Source of the DNA: Pseudomonadota bacterium
Lineage (GTDB): Bacteria; Pseudomonadota; Alphaproteobacteria; Rhizobiales; Phreatobacteraceae
Assembly (NCBI GenBank): GCA_020161695.1
Contig: JAIUOO010000004.1
Span: forward strand, 1 to 64,000
Reading direction: 5' to 3'
DNA: 64,000 nucleotides
In this document: in pieces, positions 18,053 to 25,629 of the stretch
Layout: every line of letters starts with the position of its first letter
How positions within the stretch are numbered: the first letter of the stretch is position 1
Program-made: the position numbers and the translations under genes
Notes under the pieces: model-generated
Told to the model about the DNA's origin: nothing
Database searches by the model: none
The model's input: the letters and a program-made list of their open reading frames with translations, nothing else

Positions 18053-18859
18053 TCACGCCGCCGCCGCCGAACGGATCGGCTCGTCGTCCCACGTCTTCCA
18101 CGGCGCCTTGCCGCTGTCCCACAGGCCCTGCAGCAGACGCAGCTCGCGCAGCGTGTCGACGCATTGCCAGAAGCCGTCGTGGCGGTAGGCGCCGAGCCGG
18201 CCCTCGCGCGCGAGACGCTCGTAAAGCGTAATCTCCAGCGAGCCGGCATCGCCGCCGACCGCGAGGCAGTCGAACACGCCGGGCTCGAAGACCGCGAAGC
18301 CGCCATTGATCCAGCCCTCGCCGATCTGCGGCTTCTCGACGAAGCCGGCGACGTCGTCGCCGTCGAAGCGGATGCCGCCGAAGCGGGCAGGGGGGCGCAC
18401 GGCGGTGATGGTCGCGGTATGGCCGCGGGCGCGATGCTGGTCGATCACCGCCTGCACCGGCACGTCGGAGACGCCGTCGCCATAGGTGACGAGGAAAGGC
18501 TGGCCGTCGAGATGCGGCTTGAGGCGCAGGATGCGGCCGCCGGTATTGGTGTCGAGGCCGGTATTGACGATGCGCACCCGCCAGTTGTCGAAGATCGGGC
18601 CCGACCGGGAGATCTTGCCGCGGCGCGTATCGACGGTGAGGTCGCCGGCCATCTGGATCTCGTCCAGGAAGAAGCGCTTGATGACATCGGCCTTGTAGCC
18701 GCCGGCGATGACGAAGTCGTCGAAGCCCTGCGCCGCATAGTGGCGCATGATGTGCCAGAGGATCGGCCGGCCGCCGATATCGACCATCGGCTTCGGCTTG
18801 GTGTCGGATTCCTCGGCGATGCGGGTGCCGCGACCGCCGGCGAGTATGACCACGCGCAT
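18053..18859 (-). CDS. rfbF: Glucose-1-phosphate cytidylyltransferase
   Basis: 268-aa nucleotidyltransferase that makes CDP-glucose from CTP and glucose-1-phosphate. The NTP-binding start 'VVILAGGRGTRIAEESDTKP' with 'KPMVDIGGRPILWHIM' is diagnostic of RfbF, and 'VTYGDGVSDV' (metal-binding Asp), 'FVEKPQIGEGWINGG' and 'GFWQCVDTLREL' follow in the expected order. Start is ATG 18859 with AGGGA 6 nt upstream; an in-frame ATG at 18877 lacks a good ribosome-binding site. It is the first metabolic step in the operon that continues with the SDR-aminotransferase fusion 7 bp downstream. In known CDP-deoxysugar pathways a 4,6-dehydratase (RfbG) follows; here no separate RfbG gene is present. Confidence 0.95.
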   Translation of the reverse strand: MRVVILAGGRGTRIAEESDTKPKPMVDIGGRPILWHIMRHYAAQGFDDFVIAGGYKADVIKRFFLDEIQMAGDLTVDTRRGKISRSGPIFDNWRVRIVNTGLDTNTGGRILRLKPHLDGQPFLVTYGDGVSDVPVQAVIDQHRARGHTATITAVRPPARFGGIRFDGDDVAGFVEKPQIGEGWINGGFAVFEPGVFDCLAVGGDAGSLEITLYERLAREGRLGAYRHDGFWQCVDTLRELRLLQGLWDSGKAPWKTWDDEPIRSAAAA

Positions 18860-18940
18860 GGATTGTCCCTGGCCCATATCGGCCGGAGCATGGCGATTTA
18901 TGGTAAACGAGCGGTAAAGATCGCGCAGCCGACGGCGATG

Positions 18941-19306
18941 TCAGGGACGCGTGGCAGACGCGCGCTGGTGAGCGAGCGCCAGTTCCATCAGCGCCGTCTC
19001 GCGCGCCACCAGCAGGCTGGCATGCCTGAAGGCGAGGCCGAAATCCTCGTCCATGATCGCGAACTGCATGGCGAGGACGATGGGCCGCGCGCTCGGCATG
19101 GCCTGGAGGATCGCCTCGACGCGCGCGCCAAGATCAGCATGGCTGATCGCGTCGAAGCCGTTCAGCAGCATTTCCTGAACCAGCCAGGCGATGGACTTAC
19201 CGACCGTATCGATCTCCTCGGCGCGCAGCAGCAGGCCGAGTTCCAGGCCCTCGCCGGGCTCGCGCACGGTCGCATCGGCGCTGCCGGGCAGGATCACGTC
19301 GGACAT
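18941..19306 (-). CDS. Uncharacterised helical protein beside flagellin genes
   Basis: 121-aa protein not recognised as a known family. It is acidic at the N-terminus and appears mostly alpha-helical ('LELGLLLRAEEIDTVGKSIA', 'LVQEMLLNGFDAI', 'LVARETALMELALAHQ'), without signal peptide or membrane segment. ATG 19306 was chosen; upstream in-frame sequence is AT-rich promoter DNA shared with the divergent flagellin gene. It precedes rfbF by 81 bp on the same strand. Length and helical character are compatible with a small regulator or chaperone acting on flagellin, but FlaF and FlbT signatures are not visible. Function unassigned. Confidence 0.7.
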   Translation of the reverse strand: MSDVILPGSADATVREPGEGLELGLLLRAEEIDTVGKSIAWLVQEMLLNGFDAISHADLGARVEAILQAMPSARPIVLAMQFAIMDEDFGLAFRHASLLVARETALMELALAHQRASATRP

Positions 19307-19473
19307 GGCGGAAGCCTCGAATGTGTTGCGAAATCCTTTATGTAAGTAATTTGTCAAGGTTAATATTTGGTAAATTAAGTATTGTTTCCATTGCATTTAC
19401 CATCAATACGAAGACGAGAAATCGTGCCCAAGAAAAAAGCATTTCTTAAATGGCGGGGGCCACAGTCGGCGAG

Positions 19474-19552
19474 CCTTCGAGAACTGAAGGCCCTCCCAGG
19501 AACGGGAGGCGTCATCGACCACCCCTCAGAAGCAGGGGTCCCTAGGAAAGGG
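19474..19552 (+). ncRNA. Structured flagellin mRNA leader, copy 1 (flg-Rhizobiales-like cis-regulatory RNA)
   Basis: Four consecutive hairpins ending 8 nt before the flagellin ATG: CCTTC 19474-19478/GAAGG 19486-19490; CCTCCC 19492-19497/GGGAGG 19504-19509; ACCCCT 19521-19526/AGGGGT 19534-19539; CCCT 19540-19543/AGGG 19549-19552. The last loop is AGGAA, so the Shine-Dalgarno is presented within, and partly sequestered by, hairpin 4. The same architecture recurs upstream of the second flagellin. Position and structure resemble the flg-Rhizobiales RNA motif described upstream of Rhizobiales flagellins; that identification is from memory. Confidence 0.8.
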
Positions 19553-19560
19553 TACTACAC

Positions 19561-20664
19561 ATGTCCGACATCACCATTTCGCGTGGCGTCCGTTCGAACC
19601 TCCTCTCGCTGCAGAACATCGCTTCGCAGCGCGAGACGATCCAGGGCCGTCTGGCCTCGGGCAAGAAGGTCAACTCGGCCCTCGACAACCCGACCAACTT
19701 CTTCACGGCCGCTTCGCTGAACTCGCGCGCCAACGATCTGGGTTCGCTGCTGGACTCCATGTCCAACGGCATCAAGACGCTGGAAGCCGCCGACAACGGC
19801 CTGAAGTCGATCACGAAGACGGTCGAGTCGCTGCAGTCGTCGATCCGCCAGGCCCGTCAGGACAAGTCCTGGCAGGGTGAGAGCTATGCCTTCACCGCCA
19901 CGAGCGGCACCGGCGACATCGCCTTCACCGGCGGCGCGGTCGGCACCACCGCCGTCACCGTGTCGGTCGCTGCCAACGCTTCGGTCGATGACGTCGTCGC
20001 CTCGATCAACGGCAACTCCTCGCTGACCAACAAGGTCCGCGCCTCGAACGATAACGGCAAGCTGCGCATCGAGAACCTCTCGACCAGCGACCTGACGGTT
20101 GCCGACACCGCCGTCGCCACCACCGGCACGGGCGGCACGATCGGCGGCAACACGGTCCGCGCCGACCTGGTCAAGCAGTTCAACGACCTGCGTCAGCAGC
20201 TCGACCGCACCGCGGAAGACGCCTCCTTCAACGGCATCAACCTGCTGCGTGGCGACTCGCTGTCGATCACGTTCAACGAGACGGGCTCGAGCTCGCTCAC
20301 CATCCAGACGAAGGGTGGCGAGTCGATCAACTCGACCAATCTCGGCATCGATGCCCAGGCGACCTCGGTGGCCGACACCGATGCCGGCCTCGACTCGGTG
20401 CTCGGCAAGCTCTCGACCGCGCTCGGCTCGCTCCGCTCGCAGTCGTCGTCCTTCGGTTCCAACCTCTCCATGGTGCAGAACCGTCAGGACTTCACGAAGT
20501 CGATGATGAACACGCTGAAGGGCGGCGCCGACAACCTGACGCTGGCCGACCAGAATGAGGAAGGCGCCAACCTGCTCGCGCTCAACACCCGCGCGCAGCT
20601 CGCAACCTCCGCCCTGTCCTTCGCCTCGCAGGGCGACCAGCAGGTTCTGCAGTTCCTCCGCTGA
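19561..20664 (+). CDS. Flagellin, copy 1
   Basis: 367-aa flagellin, the subunit of the flagellar filament. The N-terminal D0/D1 region ('ITISRGVRSNLLSLQNIA', then 'RLASGKKVNSALDNPTNFF') and the C-terminal D1/D0 ('SMMNTLKGGADNLTLADQNE', 'TSALSFASQGDQQVLQFLR') are conserved; the central region is Ser/Thr-rich and surface exposed, suitable for O-glycosylation. No cysteine, as usual. The leader carries four hairpins and the SD in a loop. A strong terminator follows at 20698. It is about 90% identical by eye to copy 2 (around 35 substitutions, no indels). It faces a divergent nucleotide-sugar operon and is followed by a GT41 glycosyltransferase gene beyond copy 2. Confidence 0.97.
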   Translation: MSDITISRGVRSNLLSLQNIASQRETIQGRLASGKKVNSALDNPTNFFTAASLNSRANDLGSLLDSMSNGIKTLEAADNGLKSITKTVESLQSSIRQARQDKSWQGESYAFTATSGTGDIAFTGGAVGTTAVTVSVAANASVDDVVASINGNSSLTNKVRASNDNGKLRIENLSTSDLTVADTAVATTGTGGTIGGNTVRADLVKQFNDLRQQLDRTAEDASFNGINLLRGDSLSITFNETGSSSLTIQTKGGESINSTNLGIDAQATSVADTDAGLDSVLGKLSTALGSLRSQSSSFGSNLSMVQNRQDFTKSMMNTLKGGADNLTLADQNEEGANLLALNTRAQLATSALSFASQGDQQVLQFLR

Positions 20665-20697
20665 TCCAACAGCGGGACGTTTAGACCACCAAGACTT

Positions 20698-20723
20698 GGG
20701 GCGGCCTTCGGGCCGCCCTTTTT
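20698..20723 (+). terminator. Intrinsic terminator after flagellin copy 1
   Basis: Perfect 8-bp stem GGGCGGCC (20699-20706) / GGCCGCCC (20711-20718) with TTCG loop, then TTTTT. A textbook Rho-independent terminator, so the two flagellins are transcribed separately. Confidence 0.92.
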
Positions 20724-20856
20724 CGTTGGTCGCGGGGTTCATGGCCGGTCGCGCAGGGAGGGCAAAGCATTAAGGAAAACGGCGCCTTGCCGAGCATGGT
20801 AAAATTCTTATTGCCGTATGCGCTTTATTAACGATGTCGGGAGCAGGATCACTCCG

Positions 20857-20934
20857 CCTTCAAGAACAGAAGGCCCTCCCAGGATGTGGAGGCGTACCGG
20901 CCACCCCTCAGAAGCAGGGGTCCCTAGGAGAGGG
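20857..20934 (+). ncRNA. Structured flagellin mRNA leader, copy 2 (flg-Rhizobiales-like cis-regulatory RNA)
   Basis: Same four-hairpin layout as copy 1: CCTTC 20857-20861/GAAGG 20869-20873; CCTCC 20875-20879/GGAGG 20888-20892; ACCCCT 20903-20908/AGGGGT 20916-20921; CCCT 20922-20925/AGGG 20931-20934 with AGGAG in the loop. Differences from copy 1 fall mainly in loops and linkers (for example GAGAACT versus AAGAACA in loop 1) while stems 1, 3 and 4 are identical, so structure rather than whole sequence is preserved. ATG is at 20943. Confidence 0.8.
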
Positions 20935-20942
20935 TAGTATTC

Positions 20943-22046
20943 ATGTCTGACATCACCATTTCGCGTGGCGTCCGTTCGAACCTCCTTGCCCTGCAGAACA
21001 TTGCGTCGTCCCGCGAGACGATCCAGGGCCGTCTGGCCTCGGGCAAGAAGGTCAACTCGGCCCTCGACAACCCCACCAACTTCTTCACCTCCGCCGCGCT
21101 GAACTCGCGCGCCAACGACCTCGGCTCGCTGCTGGACTCCATGTCCAACGGCATCAAGACGCTGGAAGCCGCCGACAACGGCCTGAAGTCGATCACCCGC
21201 ACGGTCGAGTCGCTGCAGTCGTCGATCCGCCAGGCCCGTCAGGACAAGTCCTGGCAGGGCGAGAGCTATGTCTTCACCGCCACGACCGGCACCGGCGACA
21301 TCGTCTTCACTGGCGGCGCGGTCGGCACGACGGCCGTCACGGTCTCCATCGCCGCCAGCGCCGACGTCGACGCGGTGGTCGCGCAGGTCAACGGCAACAG
21401 CTCGCTGACCGGCAAGGTCCGCGCGTCGAACGACAACGGCAAGCTGCGCATCGAGAACCTGTCGACCAGCGACCTGACCGTTGCCGACACCGCCGTCGCC
21501 ACAACCGGCACGGGCGGCACGATCGGCGGCAACACGGTCCGCTCCGACATGATCCGCCAGTTCAACGACCTGCGCCAGCAGCTCGACCGGACGGCGGAAG
21601 ATGCCTCCTTCAACGGTATCAACCTGCTTCGCGGCGACGCCCTCGCCATCACCTTCAACGAGACGGGCTCCTCCTCGCTCACCATCCAGTCCAAGGACGG
21701 CAAGCCGATCAACTCGACCAATCTCGGGATCGATCAGCAGCAGACCTCGGTGGCCGACAGCGACTCCAGCCTCGACGCGGTGCTCGGCGAACTCTCGACC
21801 GCGCTCTCCTCGCTCCGCTCGCAGTCCTCGGCCTTCGGCTCCAACCTCTCGATGGTGCAGAACCGCCAGGACTTCACGAAGTCGATGATGAACACGCTGA
21901 AGGGCGGCGCCGACAACCTGGTCCTCGCCGACCAGAACGAGGAAGGCGCCAACCTGCTCGCGCTCAACACCCGCGCGCAGCTCGCAACCTCCGCCCTGTC
22001 CTTCGCCTCGCAGGGCGACCAGCAGGTCCTCCAGTTCCTCCGCTGA
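20943..22046 (+). CDS. Flagellin, copy 2
   Basis: 367-aa tandem paralog of the preceding flagellin, same length with no insertions or deletions. Substitutions cluster in the central exposed region (around residues 109-142 and 255-305), whereas the D0/D1 termini are nearly invariant. It has its own structured leader, SD and terminator (22073-22098), so relative dosage can be set independently. Tandem near-identical flagellins in Rhizobiales often co-assemble into complex filaments; which copy dominates is not readable here. The GT41 transferase gene begins 166 bp downstream on the same strand. Confidence 0.97.
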   Translation: MSDITISRGVRSNLLALQNIASSRETIQGRLASGKKVNSALDNPTNFFTSAALNSRANDLGSLLDSMSNGIKTLEAADNGLKSITRTVESLQSSIRQARQDKSWQGESYVFTATTGTGDIVFTGGAVGTTAVTVSIAASADVDAVVAQVNGNSSLTGKVRASNDNGKLRIENLSTSDLTVADTAVATTGTGGTIGGNTVRSDMIRQFNDLRQQLDRTAEDASFNGINLLRGDALAITFNETGSSSLTIQSKDGKPINSTNLGIDQQQTSVADSDSSLDAVLGELSTALSSLRSQSSAFGSNLSMVQNRQDFTKSMMNTLKGGADNLVLADQNEEGANLLALNTRAQLATSALSFASQGDQQVLQFLR

Positions 22047-22072
22047 TATCGCGGCAGACGGAACACTATCGG

Positions 22073-22098
22073 AAAGGGCGGCCCTCGGGCCGCCCTTT
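22073..22098 (+). terminator. Intrinsic terminator after flagellin copy 2
   Basis: Perfect 11-bp stem AAAGGGCGGCC (22073-22083) / GGCCGCCCTTT (22088-22098) with loop CTCG. Clear Rho-independent terminator, 26 bp after the flagellin stop. Confidence 0.9.
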
Positions 22099-22211
22099 GC
22101 CGTTTCCGGGGCCCCGTTAGAGCGGCGTTAACCATCTGCGGCAAGAGTGCGTTAACGGCCAGCCGCGTCCCGCCGGGGCGCGGCCGGCGACGCCTTGCTG
22201 GAGACAAGCGC

Positions 22212-24560
22212 ATGGCAACGTCCCTCGAATGGACCCGGCCGCTCGACGAGCGCAGCCGCCGTCACGCTGTCGACCATGCGACGCGTTCGGCCGAGCACGC
22301 GCTGGTCCGGGGCGAGGCATCCATCGCCCTGCGCATCGCGCGGCAGCTGGTTCTGGCCATGCCGGGGGACCGCGCGCACAGGGACCTTCTGGACCGCGCC
22401 ACGGCGGCGCGCGACGCGGCGAGCGATGCAATCGCGCGCGGCACCGGCAGCACCGATCCGGAAATCACCGACGCGGTGGCCGCGGCGCATCTCGCCCTCG
22501 GTGAGGTCGCGACCGCGGCCAGTCTCTGGCTCGGCCTCGCGCGTGCCGACACGTCGCGGCTCGATGCCTTCGTCAGCTTTGCCTGGTGCATGGCGCGCGC
22601 CGGCAATTTCGAGAGCGCGGCGCAGATCGTCGGCCATGTTTCCGGCCTCGTCAGCCATCCCAAGATCGATGCCGTGGGCATGATGATCGCCCTTGGCGGC
22701 GGCGATCACGATGTCGCACTCGCCCATGCCCGCGCCGCCATCGGCCGCGACGGGCAGGCGCATGCCTGGCTGCCGCTCGGCGCGGTGTTCCAGAATGCGG
22801 GCGTCGTGAACGCGGCCGCTCTCGCGCTCGGATTGCGGCTCGACGATCTCAGCGCGACGCTGCATCTCTACGAGATCGGGCAGGCGATCCAGGCGGGCCG
22901 CAACGACGACGCGATCCGGGCCGCCGACGGGATTCTCGCGACGGTTCCGGACGATCGCTGGGCCGCCATGTTCAAGATCATGGCGCTGGTGGCCAAGGAC
23001 GACAAGGTCGGCGCGGTCCAGGCGCAGGCGACCCTTGCCGCCGCCAGCGGCGCGCGGCTCGACATCCTGACCCGGCTCGTCGACCTGCTGTTCGAGATCT
23101 CGGCGCATCAGCAGGTCGTCGATCTCGGCGAGATGGTGCGCGAGCGGCTGCCGAACCACTATTCGCTCCTGTCCACGATCGCCCATTCGGCGGCGCATGT
23201 GGCGGAGATGGATCTCGCCGACGAGATGATGGCGCAGTTGCAACCGCTCGGGGAGACGATCGGCAGGACCGGCCTGTCGCCCTTCATCGTCATGACCATG
23301 TCCGACGATCTGGCGGTGCAGCGGGCCGCCGCCGAGCGGCGTGCGCTGATCCTGCCGGGACCGGAGGTGCCGCTTGCCGCGCCGCTGCCGAAGCCGCCGG
23401 GCGACGAGCGGCTGCGCATCGGCTATTTCTCCAACGACTTCCACAATCACGCGACGATGAAACTGCTCACCGAGGTGCTGGAATGCACCGATCGCGAGCG
23501 TTTCGAACTGGTGGCCTATTCCTACGATTCCGCGCCCGAGGATGCCGAGCGCGCCCGGGTGCGCGCCGCCTTCGACCGGTTCGAGAATGTCGCGCCCCTC
23601 TACGAGGGACAGATCGCCGAGAAAGTCAGGCAGGACGGCATCCACGTCCTCGTCGACCTGAAGGGCTATACGGGCGGCTCCCGCCTCGGCCTCCTGAAAT
23701 ATCGCCCGGCGCCCATCCAGGTGAACTGGCTCGGCTATCCCGGCACCTATGGCATGGCCGAATCCGACTACATCATCGCCGACCGGTTCATCATCCCGGC
23801 GGGCGCGGAGGCCGGCTATTCCGAGGCGGTGGTCCGCCTGCCCGACTGCTACCAGCCGAACAGGCGCAGCCGCGACGTGGTGGACATTCCGACGCGCGAA
23901 ATGGTCGGCCTGCCCGAAAACGCCTTCGTCTTCGCTTCGTTCAACCATGTCTACAAGGTCGGTGGCGCGCTGTTCGCCGCGTGGATGGACATCCTGAAGG
24001 CGGTGCCCGGCTCCGTGCTCTGGCTCCTGTCGCGGGACAGTTCGATCAGCGAGCGGCTGCGCGCGCGCGCCGAGGCGCATGGCGTCGATCCGGCTCGTCT
24101 CGTCTTCGGGCCGGTCATGGACAATGACCGCCACCTCGCCCGTTACGGGCTCGTCGACCTCGCGCTCGACACGTTCCCCGTCGGCTCGCACACGACGGCG
24201 AGCGACGCCCTGTGGATGGGCGCGCCGCTGCTGGCGCTGGCGGGGCAGTCCTTCATCTCGCGCGTCTCGGGCAGCGTGGTGAAGGCGGCCGGCATGGACC
24301 ATCTCGTCGCCGCCTCGATGGACGAGTACAAGGCCAAGGCCATCGCGCTCGGCAATGACTCGGGCACGGCGCGGGCGCTGCGCGAGACGCTGGTCCGGAC
24401 GCGCGACAGCGTTCCGCTGTTCGATCCCGCCCGCTTCGCCGTCCATCTCGGCTCGGCCTACGAGACCATGGTCGACATCTGGCGGCGCGGCGAGACGCCG
24501 CGCAGCTTCGACGTGACACCGGCCGGCGCGGGAGAGACGCAGCGGGCGCTGGCGGGCTGA
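22212..24560 (+). CDS. GT41 SPINDLY-type glycosyltransferase with N-terminal helical repeat domain (probable flagellin glycosyltransferase)
   Basis: 782-aa protein. Residues 1 to about 390 are alpha-helical and Ala-rich with a TPR-like rhythm, likely for acceptor binding. From about 400 the O-GlcNAc-transferase/SPINDLY C-terminal domain is clear: 'RIGYFSNDFHNHATMKLL', 'VDLKGYTGGSRLGLLKYRP', 'PIQVNWLGYPGTYGMAESDY', 'FVFASFNHVYKV' and 'DTFPVGSHTTASDALWMG'. This family transfers a sugar from a nucleotide donor to Ser/Thr. The gene lies directly downstream of two flagellins and near a nucleotide-sugar operon; by analogy with Caulobacter FlmG (TPR plus transferase domain), flagellin is the likely acceptor. 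ATG 22212 has GGAGA about 8 nt upstream. Confidence 0.92.
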   Translation: MATSLEWTRPLDERSRRHAVDHATRSAEHALVRGEASIALRIARQLVLAMPGDRAHRDLLDRATAARDAASDAIARGTGSTDPEITDAVAAAHLALGEVATAASLWLGLARADTSRLDAFVSFAWCMARAGNFESAAQIVGHVSGLVSHPKIDAVGMMIALGGGDHDVALAHARAAIGRDGQAHAWLPLGAVFQNAGVVNAAALALGLRLDDLSATLHLYEIGQAIQAGRNDDAIRAADGILATVPDDRWAAMFKIMALVAKDDKVGAVQAQATLAAASGARLDILTRLVDLLFEISAHQQVVDLGEMVRERLPNHYSLLSTIAHSAAHVAEMDLADEMMAQLQPLGETIGRTGLSPFIVMTMSDDLAVQRAAAERRALILPGPEVPLAAPLPKPPGDERLRIGYFSNDFHNHATMKLLTEVLECTDRERFELVAYSYDSAPEDAERARVRAAFDRFENVAPLYEGQIAEKVRQDGIHVLVDLKGYTGGSRLGLLKYRPAPIQVNWLGYPGTYGMAESDYIIADRFIIPAGAEAGYSEAVVRLPDCYQPNRRSRDVVDIPTREMVGLPENAFVFASFNHVYKVGGALFAAWMDILKAVPGSVLWLLSRDSSISERLRARAEAHGVDPARLVFGPVMDNDRHLARYGLVDLALDTFPVGSHTTASDALWMGAPLLALAGQSFISRVSGSVVKAAGMDHLVAASMDEYKAKAIALGNDSGTARALRETLVRTRDSVPLFDPARFAVHLGSAYETMVDIWRRGETPRSFDVTPAGAGETQRALAG

Positions 24561-24570
24561 CCGGCGGGAT

Positions 24571-24792
24571 CAAAAGGACATCTTCATCTTCGGTAGCGGC
24601 GATCTCGTGAAGAGCCTCGTCGCGCTGGACCTGATCGACGAGTACCGCATGCTGCTGACGCCGTTCGTCCAGGGCTCGGGCATGAGACTGCTCGGCGACG
24701 ATGCGCCGAGCCTGCCTCTGGTGCTGATCGAGACGCGGCGCATGGACATCGGCGCCGTGCTGCTGCGCCACCAGCGCAGGCGGGAGGTCTGA
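24571..24792 (+). pseudogene. Truncated RibD C-terminal/dihydrofolate-reductase-like fragment
   Basis: The frame reads 'DIFIFGSGDLVKSLVALDLI' then 'DEYRMLLTPFVQGSGMRLLG' and ends with a stop at 24792. This matches only the last ~70 residues of RibD-C/DHFR-fold proteins (usually 170-200 aa), which carry the 'GSG.L...L...LIDEY.L...P...G.G..LF' pattern. The upstream in-frame sequence runs into the end of the GT41 gene with no family similarity, so the N-terminal two thirds are missing. I interpret it as a deletion remnant. An intact short protein from GTG 24607 seems unlikely. Confidence 0.72.
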
Positions 24793-24796
24793 GACG

Positions 24797-25456
24797 ATGA
24801 CGCTGACATTCTACGGGCACCCCTTCTCGTCCTACTGCCAGAAGGCGCTGATCGCGCTCTACGAGAACGACACGCCCTTCGACTTCCGCGTCCTCGGCCT
24901 CGAGGATCCAGCCGCCGGCGAGGAGCTCGCCGCGCTGTGGCCGATGAAGCGCTTCCCGGTCCTCGTCGACCGGGGCCGGACGGTGATCGAGAGCAGCATC
25001 ATCATCGAGCACCTGATGCTGCATCATCCAGGCCCGGTGCGGCTGATCCCCGCCGACCCGCAGGCGGCGCTCGAGGTGCGGTTCCTCGACCGCTTCATCG
25101 ACAATTACGTCATGACGCCGCAGCAGAAGCTGGTCTTCGACGTGCTCCGGCCGGAGGCCGAGCGCGACGCGCGCGGCGTCGCCGACGCCCGGGCCATGCT
25201 GGAGACGGCCTATGCCTGGCTGGAGAACCACATGGCCGGCCGGCAATGGGCGGCGGGCGGTGCGTTCAGCCTCGCCGACTGCGCGGCCGGCCCGGCATTG
25301 TTCTATGCCGACTGGAGCCACGCCATCGACGACCGCTTTCCGGCGGTGAGGGCCTATCGCGCCCGGCTCAATGCGCGGCCCTCCTTCGCCAGGGCAATCG
25401 ATGGCGGCCGGCCCTACCGGGCGTTCTTCCCGCTGGGCGCGCCGGATCGGGACTGA
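24797..25456 (+). CDS. Glutathione S-transferase family protein
   Basis: 219-aa cytosolic GST. The N-terminal thioredoxin-like domain starts 'LTFYGHPFSSYCQKALIALY', contains the cis-proline region 'MKRFPVLVDRG' and the glutathione gamma-Glu-binding 'VIESSIIIEHL'; the C-terminal helical domain has the N-capping-box-like 'FSLADCAAGPALFYADW'. A Ser/Cys near residues 11-14 could be the catalytic residue. It starts 4 bp after the truncated RibD-like fragment on the same strand, which suggests the pair was once an operon. Substrate unknown. Confidence 0.93.
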   Translation: MTLTFYGHPFSSYCQKALIALYENDTPFDFRVLGLEDPAAGEELAALWPMKRFPVLVDRGRTVIESSIIIEHLMLHHPGPVRLIPADPQAALEVRFLDRFIDNYVMTPQQKLVFDVLRPEAERDARGVADARAMLETAYAWLENHMAGRQWAAGGAFSLADCAAGPALFYADWSHAIDDRFPAVRAYRARLNARPSFARAIDGGRPYRAFFPLGAPDRD

Positions 25457-25587
25457 GAGGCGGATCGTTCGCTCGGACTGGCAGGCCCGGCATTCGCAAT
25501 GCCTCCTCCCGCGAGGGGAGAAGGGCAGGCGCTTCAGGCGCAATTGCGGAACATGCCGGAAACCTACCGAACCAGCGTTACGCTGTC

Positions 25588-25603
25588 AAGGATAAAAATC
25601 CTT
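25588..25603. other. Short AT-rich hairpin between convergent genes
   Basis: AAGGAT (25588-25593) / ATCCTT (25598-25603) with loop AAAA, between the GST gene and the convergent tamB. Six base pairs and no T-run make it at best a weak terminator. Confidence 0.3.
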
Positions 25604-25629
25604 AGATAGGCATATTGGCCGATATGACC

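Noticed and set aside
18046..18306. N-terminal extension of the SDR-aminotransferase fusion by 87 codons
   Set aside because: The extension is Ser/Arg/Cys-rich and antisense-frame to rfbF; the Rossmann motif starts right after ATG 18045.
19340..19470. Search for sigma-28 or sigma-54 promoter boxes upstream of the flagellins
   Set aside because: The regions are AT-rich and clearly promoter-like, but I could not align a TAAA...GCCG or TGGC...TTGC pair with acceptable spacing in either copy, so no box is claimed.
25500..25530. GC-rich inverted segments after the GST gene as a terminator
   Set aside because: Partial complementarity only; no clean stem with a T-run was found, so only the weak hairpin at 25588 is listed.
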